NCBI GenBank assembly: GCA_018712125.1
Contig: DVHM01000007.1
Coordinates: 1-48,120, forward strand
DNA from: Pullilachnospira_A gallistercoris
GTDB taxonomy: Bacteria; Bacillota; Clostridia; Lachnospirales; Lachnospiraceae
Length of the DNA stretch: 48,120 nucleotides
Direction: 5' to 3'
Numbering within the stretch: the stretch's first letter is position 1; every line of letters starts with the position of its first letter. This document shows positions 13,611 through 21,030 of the stretch, in pieces. The notes under the pieces were generated by a model that was given only the letters and a program-made list of their open reading frames with translations, did no database searches and was not told the origin of the DNA. The position numbers were made by a program, and so were the translations under genes.

Positions 13611-15854
13611 ATGAGAGAAATATGTCAGAAAAAAGGAATATTGCGGGGGCGGTGTCCGGGGAAGAACAGGATTCCGTCTGTCTGGCCGGCATTGTTTCTG
13701 GCCGCAGTCTTTCTGGCTGCGGTCTGCTGCGCATTTCCGGGATTTCCCGGGCCGGATCAGGGAGATGTTGTTTATGCCGGCGGCGTAGAGAAAAAGACGA
13801 CGACTCTGGTAAAGGAGCCTTACCGTGGAGCGGCGCCGGCCACGAAGAACAAGTCTTTTATGGTTTCGGCTCTGGGAAATCCTCAGGATTACGGCTATAC
13901 CGAGATGGCGTTTATCTGCTGCAGGGACAGCGACGGAGCGATTGTGAGCACGGACTGGAATAGCATGGGGCTCGGAACGATTTCCGTATCCTACGGCTAT
14001 ACCGGCTGGGGACTTTACACGGCCTTTGTCAATATGCAGAATGTGGTAGTCAAAGACTATACACCCTACATTCTGATCCGAACAGCGGAACTCGGGCTGG
14101 TCCCCTACGGTTGGAATGGGCTGGAGATGGGGCATTCCGGAACGGTGCCTGCAGTGGAGGAAGTACACAACATTCCGGACGCCTGGTATCCGCTGAACAG
14201 CGCCGACAGTCCTGGAAATCCAGGTTACTGGGTGCAGATGTATATCGGCGCGGGTTTTTCCTGGAATCATCTTCAGGTACAGTGGCGAAATGCTCAGTAT
14301 CGGGTAAACTGTGATATGACCGGCTCCACTTATGTGGATTCCGGTGTGCTCTCCTTTATCAACAGTCTGGTCTTGTCCTGCAGAGATACAGTGGGGACTG
14401 TTCCGAGCCAGTACAGTAACGGCACAGGATCGCCATGGTTTGAACGGAAATTCCGGGTAACCTATGACGCGAACGGAGGGACGGCAGAAACCGGCGGGCA
14501 GGATGTGACGTCGGAGTTCCTGGGTTGGAACAACCAGACGCAGCTTGGACTGGGATGGGACGGCTATATATGGGGATCCGCCCGCAATACCACGGAGATT
14601 ACAAACTGCGGGTTCTATGCCAACACTTACGGCGATCTGATGCAGGCCTTCGGATATAATCCATGGAAGCTGATGGAGCATTATCTGAATTACGGCGTCA
14701 ACGAAGGACGGATCTTATCCTCCAATCATACCTGGGCAAATGTGACAGCGACAGATCTCTATCAGCCGGATCGGCCATTTCAGGATCTGACCTTTGTGGA
14801 CGGGAGTGTGGTCACTCTCCGGGCTGTTTACAGGGACAGGGAGATTACGCTTCCGAACGCATCGCGGGACGGCTATGTGCTGGATGGATGGTATGACCGG
14901 GGAGTTTATGTGGGAAAACCCGGAGACCGCGTAACGGTTTCCTCCGACCGGAATCTGCAGGCCAGATGGGAACCGGTAAAGGTTCCCGAGGAAAAACCGG
15001 TTTATACGATTGTCTTTGACGGAAACGGGGCCACCGGAGGAAGTATGTCTGCCATTGAAGGGATTGAATATGAGCAGGAAATTGCGCTTCCAAAGAATAC
15101 TTTCGTAAATGATGCCATGGCATGTTCTTTTCAGGGATGGACACTGGAGCAGACGGACGTTTACGCCGCCTACAGAGACGGGGAGACACTCTCGGTTAAG
15201 ATGCTGGCGGACGAGGCGGGAAAGACCTGGGAAAGTGGCGCGGTCATTACGCTCTATGCCGTATGGGATCAGTTCCCTGTGATTGACGCACAGGATCGGC
15301 AGTTTACCGCTCAGCAGGTGGAGAGTGGCATGGCCTCCGAGGAGGAACTGCTGCGCACGGCGGAGGCGTCGGATCGGGAGGACGGCAGGCTGGAACCGGG
15401 GATCGGACTGGTCTTGCTCAATTTTTCTCCGGAGGATCTTCTTGATCTTGGGAGGATCGGCTGGTGTACCGTTACCTATCAGGCGACAGACAGCGTGGGG
15501 AATACCGTTTATCGGGATATCCGTGTACAGGTAACGGATGAGCGCATTACCGGCGTCCCGGAGTATGTGCGCTTTATCGATGAGGAAAATTATGATAAGA
15601 CAAGTCATGCGGACGGGGGACTCTATGAGGACAGCGCCTGGTACGGGGAAGAAGATTACGCAAAAACATTGGAGGAGACTTTTGCCAGAAGCGCTTCCGG
15701 CACAGGAATCCTGAGGTATCTCTTTGACCGGGATGAGATTGCGGCTTCCAAGGCCTATGTAAAGGAACAGGGGGTCGGGAACTGCCGCAGCGATGGGGCT
15801 TTGAGCCGCTGGATGGAACTTTTTGTCGACTGTCGTAACCGGCAGTCTTTATAA
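13611..15854 (+). CDS. Large surface protein with InlB-type repeats
   Basis: 747 residues. A signal peptide or anchor lies at about 24-43 (VWPALFLAAVFLAAVCCAF). Residues about 55-275 form an aromatic-rich domain I do not recognise. From about 280 an InlB B/Flg_new repeat starts (FRVTYDANGGTAETGG), interrupted by an insertion at about 330-362 with the motif Y..TYGDLMQAFGYNPWKLMEHY...G.NEGR known from clostridial surface proteins. A second such repeat is at about 463-550 (VYTIVFDGNGATGGS). An Ig/cadherin-like module (about 555-645) and a helical tail follow (EEDYAKTLEETF...EIAASKAYVKEQGVGN). No LPXTG or SLH motif is seen, so attachment may depend on the pilus-like machine. AAGGAGG precedes ATG 13611. 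It is the last gene of the operon. Confidence 0.75.
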   Translation: MREICQKKGILRGRCPGKNRIPSVWPALFLAAVFLAAVCCAFPGFPGPDQGDVVYAGGVEKKTTTLVKEPYRGAAPATKNKSFMVSALGNPQDYGYTEMAFICCRDSDGAIVSTDWNSMGLGTISVSYGYTGWGLYTAFVNMQNVVVKDYTPYILIRTAELGLVPYGWNGLEMGHSGTVPAVEEVHNIPDAWYPLNSADSPGNPGYWVQMYIGAGFSWNHLQVQWRNAQYRVNCDMTGSTYVDSGVLSFINSLVLSCRDTVGTVPSQYSNGTGSPWFERKFRVTYDANGGTAETGGQDVTSEFLGWNNQTQLGLGWDGYIWGSARNTTEITNCGFYANTYGDLMQAFGYNPWKLMEHYLNYGVNEGRILSSNHTWANVTATDLYQPDRPFQDLTFVDGSVVTLRAVYRDREITLPNASRDGYVLDGWYDRGVYVGKPGDRVTVSSDRNLQARWEPVKVPEEKPVYTIVFDGNGATGGSMSAIEGIEYEQEIALPKNTFVNDAMACSFQGWTLEQTDVYAAYRDGETLSVKMLADEAGKTWESGAVITLYAVWDQFPVIDAQDRQFTAQQVESGMASEEELLRTAEASDREDGRLEPGIGLVLLNFSPEDLLDLGRIGWCTVTYQATDSVGNTVYRDIRVQVTDERITGVPEYVRFIDEENYDKTSHADGGLYEDSAWYGEEDYAKTLEETFARSASGTGILRYLFDRDEIAASKAYVKEQGVGNCRSDGALSRWMELFVDCRNRQSL
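15828..15851 (+). terminator. Weak terminator-like hairpin at the end of the pilus operon
   Basis: GACTGTCG / CGGCAGTC (8 bp, one G-T) with a TAAC loop, then TTTATA. It overlaps the stop codon of the surface-protein gene and lies just before the ahcY promoter. Confidence 0.45.
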
Positions 15855-15859
15855 AAGAA

Positions 15860-15888
15860 TTGCAAGGCCTCTCGATCTCGGCTATAAT
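15860..15888 (+). promoter_or_regulatory. Promoter for ahcY
   Basis: TTGCAA (15860-15865), a 17-nt spacer and TATAAT (15883-15888). The leader to ATG 15941 is only about 45 nt, too short for a known SAM or SAH riboswitch. Confidence 0.75.
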
Positions 15889-15940
15889 ATTTTCGACTGG
15901 TTGCCGGGAGGCAAAGCAAAAGAGATCGGAGGAGAAATAT

Positions 15941-17200
15941 ATGGATTATGAGATTCGCGATATCAATCTGGCGGAATCCGGCGAGCACAAGATCGACTGG
16001 GTAAGAAAGAACTGTCCGCTGCTGCGCAGCTTGGAGGAGGATTTTGGAAAAGAGCGGCCCTTCGAGGGCATTCGCGTGGCCCTCTCCATTCATCTGGAGG
16101 CGAAGACGGCCTATCTTTGTAAGGTGCTGGCTGCCGGAGGGGCGGAAATGTACATCACGGGCAGCAATCCCCTGTCCACCCAGGACGATGTGGCTGCGGC
16201 GCTGGTAAAGGCGGGACTGAGTGTCTACGCATGGCATGCGTCCACTGAGGAGGAGTACAACCGGCATATCCGCAAGGTGCTGGAGCACAACTGCCAGATC
16301 ATTATCGATGACGGCGGCGATCTGGTACATATGCTTCACACAGAAATGCGTGATCGACTGTCCTATGTGATCGGAGGATGTGAGGAGACGACCACAGGCA
16401 TTATCCGTCTGATGGCGATGGCGCAGAAGGAGGAGTTGGAATTTCCGATGGTCATGGTCAACAACGCGGACTGCAAGCATCTGTTTGACAACCGCTATGG
16501 CACCGGGCAGTCTGTCTGGGATGGTATCAACCGCACCACAAATCTGATTGTGGCTGGAAAGTATGTGGTGGTGGCCGGTTACGGCTGGTGCGGCAAGGGT
16601 GTGTCCATGCGGGCAAAAGGCCTGGGAGCCAAGGTGATTGTCACGGAGGTGGATCCCATCAAGGCCATCGAGGCGGTAATGGACGGCTTTGAGGTTATGC
16701 CCATGCGCCAGGCTGCTGAGATCGGAGATTTCTTTGTGACAGTTACCGGATGTGCAGATGTGATCGGGAAGGAAGATTTCCTGCGCATGAAAAACGGAGC
16801 GATTCTCTGTAATGCAGGACATTTTGACGTTGAGATCAATATGAAGGAACTGCGGGAGATGACACTCTCTGTCATCGATCAACGGGCAAATATCAAGGGA
16901 TATGAAGTGAAGAAGGATCATTTTGTCTATGTTCTGGGCGAGGGACGGCTTGTCAATCTGGCCTGCGGCGACGGGCATCCGGCGGAGATTATGGACATGA
17001 GCTTTGCCATTCAGGCGCTGAGCGCGAGATATCTGGTCAAACATGCCGCTGAGCTGAAGGAAAAACTGATCGTGGTTCCCCGCGAGGTGGACCTGGAAGT
17101 GGCCGAGCGGAAACTTCGATTCCTGGGAATCGCCATCGATCATCTGACACCGGAGCAGGAGGCATATCTGAACTCCTCCGGCATTGACCACCGGGACTGA
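15941..17200 (+). CDS. ahcY: Adenosylhomocysteinase (S-adenosylhomocysteine hydrolase)
   Basis: Splits S-adenosylhomocysteine into adenosine and homocysteine with bound NAD, keeping methyltransferases free of product inhibition. At 419 residues it matches the short archaeal/Thermotoga-like form: NADCKHLFDNRYGTGQSVWDGI (catalytic Lys and Asp in the K-x3-D-N-x-Y-G pattern) and the Rossmann loop GYGWCGKG. It ends at LTPEQEAYLNSSG without the KPD.YRY tail that in the long form reaches into the neighbour's NAD site. Some short-form enzymes act on S-inosylhomocysteine, so substrate choice is not certain. GGAGGAGA (15928-15934) fixes ATG 15941. It has its own promoter. Confidence 0.9.
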   Translation: MDYEIRDINLAESGEHKIDWVRKNCPLLRSLEEDFGKERPFEGIRVALSIHLEAKTAYLCKVLAAGGAEMYITGSNPLSTQDDVAAALVKAGLSVYAWHASTEEEYNRHIRKVLEHNCQIIIDDGGDLVHMLHTEMRDRLSYVIGGCEETTTGIIRLMAMAQKEELEFPMVMVNNADCKHLFDNRYGTGQSVWDGINRTTNLIVAGKYVVVAGYGWCGKGVSMRAKGLGAKVIVTEVDPIKAIEAVMDGFEVMPMRQAAEIGDFFVTVTGCADVIGKEDFLRMKNGAILCNAGHFDVEINMKELREMTLSVIDQRANIKGYEVKKDHFVYVLGEGRLVNLACGDGHPAEIMDMSFAIQALSARYLVKHAAELKEKLIVVPREVDLEVAERKLRFLGIAIDHLTPEQEAYLNSSGIDHRD

Positions 17201-17217
17201 TCCTTTCAGATCCCGGT
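17190..17217 (+). other. Stem-loop at the ahcY stop codon
   Basis: ACCGGGACTGA pairs with TCAGATCCCGGT (one bulged base). No U-run follows, so it is listed as a structure and not as a terminator. Confidence 0.35.
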
Positions 17218-17298
17218 CCCGGTGTGTGAGCGGAGCACTGCTTCGGATTCGCCGGCAATCCCCTGTACTTCTCCGCTTCACTCCGGTCAGCGCCGGAG

Positions 17299-18498
17299 TC
17301 AACGGATCAGACGATTTGTCACAATCAGTGTGTCATAGCCGGCACCGTGCAGTTCCCGCTGTGCTCTTACCGCTTCGTCCAGAGTGGTGTAGGGACCGAT
17401 CCATATGGCAATCAGGCCGGAGACTCTGTGCCAGATGACGGGATATCCCTGCTGGCGCAGGCGGCCCATCAGGTACACGGCATTTTGCGGCTGCCGGAAC
17501 AGGCCAACCTGAATATAGTAGTAGTAAGGTCCCTGGTCAGGCACCACAGGAGGCCGCTGCTGGGGAGCGGATGGTCTGTCGGGAGCCACAGGAGGTCGCT
17601 GCTGGGGAGCGGAGGGAGAACCCGGTCTTCCTGGAAAGACCGTTTCCACGGCGGGATACCCGGGATCTGACATTGAGGAGGTATCTCCCATTGTGAGAGT
17701 ATCCGCTGCTTCAGAGGCATCTGCCATCACAGGCGCGGCGGATGTTGTATGATCGTTGCCGGCATCTTCGGAAGTACTTTCTTCGGAAGTACTTTCTTCG
17801 GAAGTACTTTCCATGGCAGAGGGTTCCGGGGGAACATTCTCCAGAGGTGTGGCTTCCAGCGTACCGGTTCCGGACGGGACCGTATCCGCAGGGGCGGTAT
17901 TCTGCTCATAGAGATCCCTGTCATATGACGGAAAGGTGTTCCGATAACCGGAGGGAGAAGCTCCGCTGGAGGGAAGCGCACGCTCGATACCTGTCACAAT
18001 GGCATCTGCGATTTCCGAAAAGTTCTGGTCAAAGAGCGCATTGTCCTGATCAGAATTGATGAATCCCACTTCCAGCAGGACGGCAGGCATTGCGGTTCTT
18101 CTTAATACTACCAGTTCCCGGCGCTGATCCGTACCGATGTTCCGAAAACCAATCTGCGCGAGATTTTCATTTACATTTTCCGCTACGCGGTCTGCGAGAG
18201 GACTTCCACCGTAGACGAGGGTCTGTACGCCGTTGTACTGGTTAGGGCGTTCAGAGGAATTTCTGTGGAAGGAGACAAAGAGGTCCCCCTGCGCGTTGTT
18301 GGCGATCTGCGCTTTGTCAAAGGGGGAATCATATTGATCCGCGGTTCTCGTGTACACCACATCATAACCTGCGTTTTCCAACCGTTGTCCCACTGCCAGT
18401 GCCAGGCGCAGATTATCGTCCTTTTCTTTTCTGTTTTCGTAGGATGCCCCGGCGTCAAAGCCTCCGTGGCCCGGGTCTATGATGATTCTTTCAGCCAT
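17299..18498 (-). CDS. N-acetylmuramoyl-L-alanine amidase with SPOR domain
   Basis: 399 residues. Residues 4-175 are an Amidase_3 zinc enzyme that cuts the amide between muramic acid and the peptide stem: DPGHGG (Zn-His11), Glu25, FVSFHRN (His78) and catalytic Glu143 in LLEVGFINS. A long Pro/Ser/Thr/Glu-rich linker follows, with short tandem repeats (STSEE units; a 14-residue Pro-rich unit, RPSAPQQRPPV-type). The C-terminus (about 325-399, YYYIQVGLF...LIVTNRL) is a SPOR domain, which binds glycan strands stripped of peptides, as at septa or around spores. No signal peptide precedes the catalytic domain, which is odd for a wall enzyme; the Met at 18498 directly precedes strand one. It is monocistronic and divergent from the TPR lipoprotein gene. 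Confidence 0.88.
   Translation of the reverse strand: MAERIIIDPGHGGFDAGASYENRKEKDDNLRLALAVGQRLENAGYDVVYTRTADQYDSPFDKAQIANNAQGDLFVSFHRNSSERPNQYNGVQTLVYGGSPLADRVAENVNENLAQIGFRNIGTDQRRELVVLRRTAMPAVLLEVGFINSDQDNALFDQNFSEIADAIVTGIERALPSSGASPSGYRNTFPSYDRDLYEQNTAPADTVPSGTGTLEATPLENVPPEPSAMESTSEESTSEESTSEDAGNDHTTSAAPVMADASEAADTLTMGDTSSMSDPGYPAVETVFPGRPGSPSAPQQRPPVAPDRPSAPQQRPPVVPDQGPYYYYIQVGLFRQPQNAVYLMGRLRQQGYPVIWHRVSGLIAIWIGPYTTLDEAVRAQRELHGAGYDTLIVTNRLIR
17544..17613. repeat. Imperfect 42-bp tandem repeat in the amidase linker
   Basis: CCACAGGAGGYCGCTGCTGG recurs at 17544 and 17586 (42 bp = 14 codons), giving the duplicated Pro-rich linker unit. Confidence 0.7.
17766..17810. repeat. Three perfect 15-bp tandem repeats in the amidase linker
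   Basis: CTTCGGAAGTACTTT occurs three times head to tail (17766, 17781, 17796) and encodes three STSEE-type units. The 15-bp period keeps the frame, so copy number can vary. Confidence 0.9.
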
Positions 18499-18556
18499 AT
18501 GTTTTCCTTTGCCGTGTTTTTTTATCTGTATAGTCTATGAAAAAGCAGGAAAAATG

Positions 18557-18585
18557 TGTACAGAAAATTCAGATTTTGTTATGAT
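18557..18585 (+). promoter_or_regulatory. Candidate promoter for the TPR lipoprotein-hflX pair
   Basis: TGTACA (18557-18562), 17-nt spacer, TATGAT (18580-18585), about 50 nt before the start codon. Confidence 0.5.
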
Positions 18586-18635
18586 AGGTAGAGAAAGAAA
18601 TCCGGCTGTTGCCGGGATATTGAGGACAAATACGT

Positions 18636-19610
18636 ATGAGAGAGAAGAGAAACGGAAAGAAATATCGGTGCGCAGGTTATCTGTGTCTGGCAGCAGTGTG
18701 CCTTGCGCTGTCCGGCTGTGCCCAAAGCGGGAAGGAACAGCAGGAAGAGTACAAGCAGCAGGGGATTGTGGCCATGGCTTCCGGGGATTATGATCAGGCC
18801 CTGGATCTGTTCGGGAAGGCTCTGGATCTGTCTGGAGGAAGCGTGGGAGCGCAGGAGATTGACATCTGCTACTATAAGGCGGCTGCCCTCTATCAGGCTG
18901 GACAGATACAGGAGGCCATTGCGGTGTACGACGCATTGACAGAATATGACGAACAGAATGCCGATGCCTGGTTCCTGCGGGGAAGTATCTATGCGGGACA
19001 GAGAGATCTGGAGAAGGCTCTGGAGAATTATCGTCAGGCGGTAAAGCTCGACGATGAGAACTATGATCTCTATATTGGTATCTATGAAAATCTGAATGCT
19101 CTGGGATACCAGGAGGAAGCGGCGGAATTTTTGAATATGGCGCTGGAGATCGAGGGGGATGGCGCTTACAATTGCCTGAACCGGGGAAGGATCTATATGA
19201 TTCTCGGACAGTACGACGCGGCGGAGAAAGCGCTTCTTAAGGCGGTGGATAAGAAAGAGGACGAGGCACGGGTTTATCTGGCCCAGATCTATACGCTGCA
19301 GCAGGATGCGGACAGTGCGCAGAAGATGGTGGATGCCTATCTTGAGAGCAAGAACGTTTCCAGCGAGGGACTGACGCTTCTGGGCAATATGGCTATGGAC
19401 GCTCAGGACTATGCGCAGGCGCTGGAGTATTATCAACAGGGGCTGGCCTGTGCGCAGGTCACGAATGCCCGGGAGTTGAGGAAAAATGAGATCGCGGCAC
19501 TGGAGCGGTGCGGTCAGTATGAGGATGCCCAGACGAAGCTCGCGGAATATCTCGAGGATTATCCCGGCGATCAGGTGGCACTGCAGGAGCAGCAGTTTTT
19601 GACGAGGTAG
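18636..19610 (+). CDS. TPR-repeat lipoprotein
   Basis: 324 residues. A basic N-terminus, a hydrophobic core and the lipobox LSGC (Cys about 27) mark it as a membrane-anchored lipoprotein facing outward. The rest is a run of about seven tetratricopeptide repeats (for example IVAMASGDYDQALDLFGKAL, ADAWFLRGSIYAGQRDLEKA, AYNCLNRGRIYMILGQYDAA), forming a protein-binding superhelix. GAGGA before ATG 18636 is a modest ribosome site. hflX begins 4 nt after its stop, so the two share a transcript. Partner unknown; an envelope assembly role is possible. Confidence 0.88.
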   Translation: MREKRNGKKYRCAGYLCLAAVCLALSGCAQSGKEQQEEYKQQGIVAMASGDYDQALDLFGKALDLSGGSVGAQEIDICYYKAAALYQAGQIQEAIAVYDALTEYDEQNADAWFLRGSIYAGQRDLEKALENYRQAVKLDDENYDLYIGIYENLNALGYQEEAAEFLNMALEIEGDGAYNCLNRGRIYMILGQYDAAEKALLKAVDKKEDEARVYLAQIYTLQQDADSAQKMVDAYLESKNVSSEGLTLLGNMAMDAQDYAQALEYYQQGLACAQVTNARELRKNEIAALERCGQYEDAQTKLAEYLEDYPGDQVALQEQQFLTR

Positions 19611-19614
19611 CTTT

Positions 19615-20871
19615 ATGGAACGGACGGTAAAAGTGAAGGAAGAGGCAGAGCAGGTAATCATGGTAGGCGTCTCTGTGGAGGACGGGGATGACGCCATGGA
19701 TTCTCTGGATGAGCTGGAGGAGCTGCTGCGCACAGCGGGAGCGGAGGTTGCAGGCACAGTTCTGCAGAATCGGGAGATGATCCATCCGGGAACCTATGTG
19801 GGCAAAGGCAAGGTGGAGGAGATCCGCCGCATGCTCGCGGCTACCGGCGCAGACGGGATTGTCTGTGACGATGAGCTGACCAGCGTACAGTACAGAAATC
19901 TGGAGGATCTCCTGGGTGTCAAGGTTATGGACCGGACTATGGTTATTCTCGATATCTTTGCCAGGCACGCCAAGAGCAGCGAGGGAAAGATTCAGGTAGA
20001 GCTTGCTCAGCTTCGCTACGGGCTTTCCAGACTGACCGGAAAGGGACAGGCGCTTTCACGGCAGGGCGGCGGCATCGGGACCCGGGGGCCGGGAGAGAAA
20101 AAGCTGGAGGTGGACCGCCGAAGAATGAAGAGCAGGATTTCCCAGCTCAAAAAGGAACTGCGGGATATGGTGGAACACCGGGAACTGACCCGCAAGCAGC
20201 GGGGCAAGAAGGAACTTCCCGTGGCGGCCATTGTCGGTTACACCAACGCCGGAAAATCTACCCTGTTAAATGCCCTGACAGACGCCGGAATCCTGGCACA
20301 GGATCAGCTTTTTGCCACACTGGACACCACGACGCGTTTGCTGGAACTCCCCGGAAAGCAGCAGATGCTTCTGACGGACACGGTGGGATTTATCCGCAAA
20401 CTGCCCCATCATCTGGTGGAGGCCTTCCGCAGTACTCTGGAGGAGGCAAAGTATGCGGACTATATTCTCCATGTGGTGGACGCGTCCAGCCCACAGATGG
20501 AGAAACAGATGTATATTGTATACCAGACGCTGGATATGCTGGGGGTGCGGGATAAGAAGATCGTTACCCTGTTCAACAAGATGGACCTCCTGGAAGAAGG
20601 GGAGATCCTGCGGGATTTCCGGGCGGATCAGACGATCTGTATCAGCGCGAAGACCGGTCAGGGACTGGAGGATGTGCGGATGGCGCTGGCCCGGCTGCTG
20701 CGGGAAGACAAGGTTTTGGTGGAGGAGACCTTCGGATATGACCGGATGCAGCAGTTGGCCGTGATTCGAGCCAGGGGAGAAATCCTGCGGGAGGAATATA
20801 CACCGGACGGCGTCTTTGTCAAGGCTCTTGTGCCAAAAAAATGGCTGCCGGAGCAATTTTGTGAAAAATAG
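19615..20871 (+). CDS. hflX: GTPase HflX
   Basis: 418 residues, full length. The N-terminal HflX domain (about 10-190) carries NREMIHPGTYVGKGKVEEI and the glycine-rich GGGIGTRGPGEKKLEVDRR, followed by a coiled coil. The G domain has GYTNAGKST (G1, about 204-212), DTVGF (G3) and NKMD (G4). HflX binds the 50S subunit and splits stalled or hibernating 70S ribosomes, for example after heat stress. It follows the TPR lipoprotein by 4 nt; GAGGTAG near the upstream stop is its ribosome site. Confidence 0.95.
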   Translation: MERTVKVKEEAEQVIMVGVSVEDGDDAMDSLDELEELLRTAGAEVAGTVLQNREMIHPGTYVGKGKVEEIRRMLAATGADGIVCDDELTSVQYRNLEDLLGVKVMDRTMVILDIFARHAKSSEGKIQVELAQLRYGLSRLTGKGQALSRQGGGIGTRGPGEKKLEVDRRRMKSRISQLKKELRDMVEHRELTRKQRGKKELPVAAIVGYTNAGKSTLLNALTDAGILAQDQLFATLDTTTRLLELPGKQQMLLTDTVGFIRKLPHHLVEAFRSTLEEAKYADYILHVVDASSPQMEKQMYIVYQTLDMLGVRDKKIVTLFNKMDLLEEGEILRDFRADQTICISAKTGQGLEDVRMALARLLREDKVLVEETFGYDRMQQLAVIRARGEILREEYTPDGVFVKALVPKKWLPEQFCEK

Positions 20872-20895
20872 ATAAAAAACGTACAGTAAACTAAG

Positions 20896-20911
20896 GCACA
20901 ATATATTGTTG
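20896..20911. promoter_or_regulatory. NrdR box 1 upstream of nrdD
   Basis: GCACAATATATTGTTG matches the NrdR consensus (A/T)CAC(T/A)ATATAT(A/T)GTGT-like palindrome at 12-13 of 16 positions. It lies just upstream of the -35. Confidence 0.75.
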
Positions 20912-20918
20912 CTCTTCG

Positions 20919-20947
20919 TTGACCCGATTACTATATTTTGTTATAAT
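20919..20947 (+). promoter_or_regulatory. nrdD promoter
   Basis: TTGACC (20919-20924), a 17-nt spacer and TATAAT (20942-20947). The second NrdR box fills the spacer and touches the -10. Confidence 0.8.
20928..20943. promoter_or_regulatory. NrdR box 2 upstream of nrdD
   Basis: TTACTATATTTTGTTA has the ACTATAT..TGT core of the NrdR box. It starts exactly 32 bp after box 1 (three helical turns), the known spacing for paired NrdR sites. Confidence 0.72.
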
Positions 20948-21030
20948 AATTTACATACAGCAAAAACTGCGCACTGTTTGGAACAGATGCGCGGATGAAG
21001 GTACGATCTATGGGGAAAGGTGGAAGAGCA

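Noticed and set aside
15889..15940. SAM or SAH riboswitch before ahcY
   Set aside because: The promoter leaves only about 45 nt of leader, too short for any known aptamer, and no terminator or anti-SD pairing is seen.
17190..17217. Terminator for ahcY
   Set aside because: Good stem but no U-run; kept only as a structural feature.
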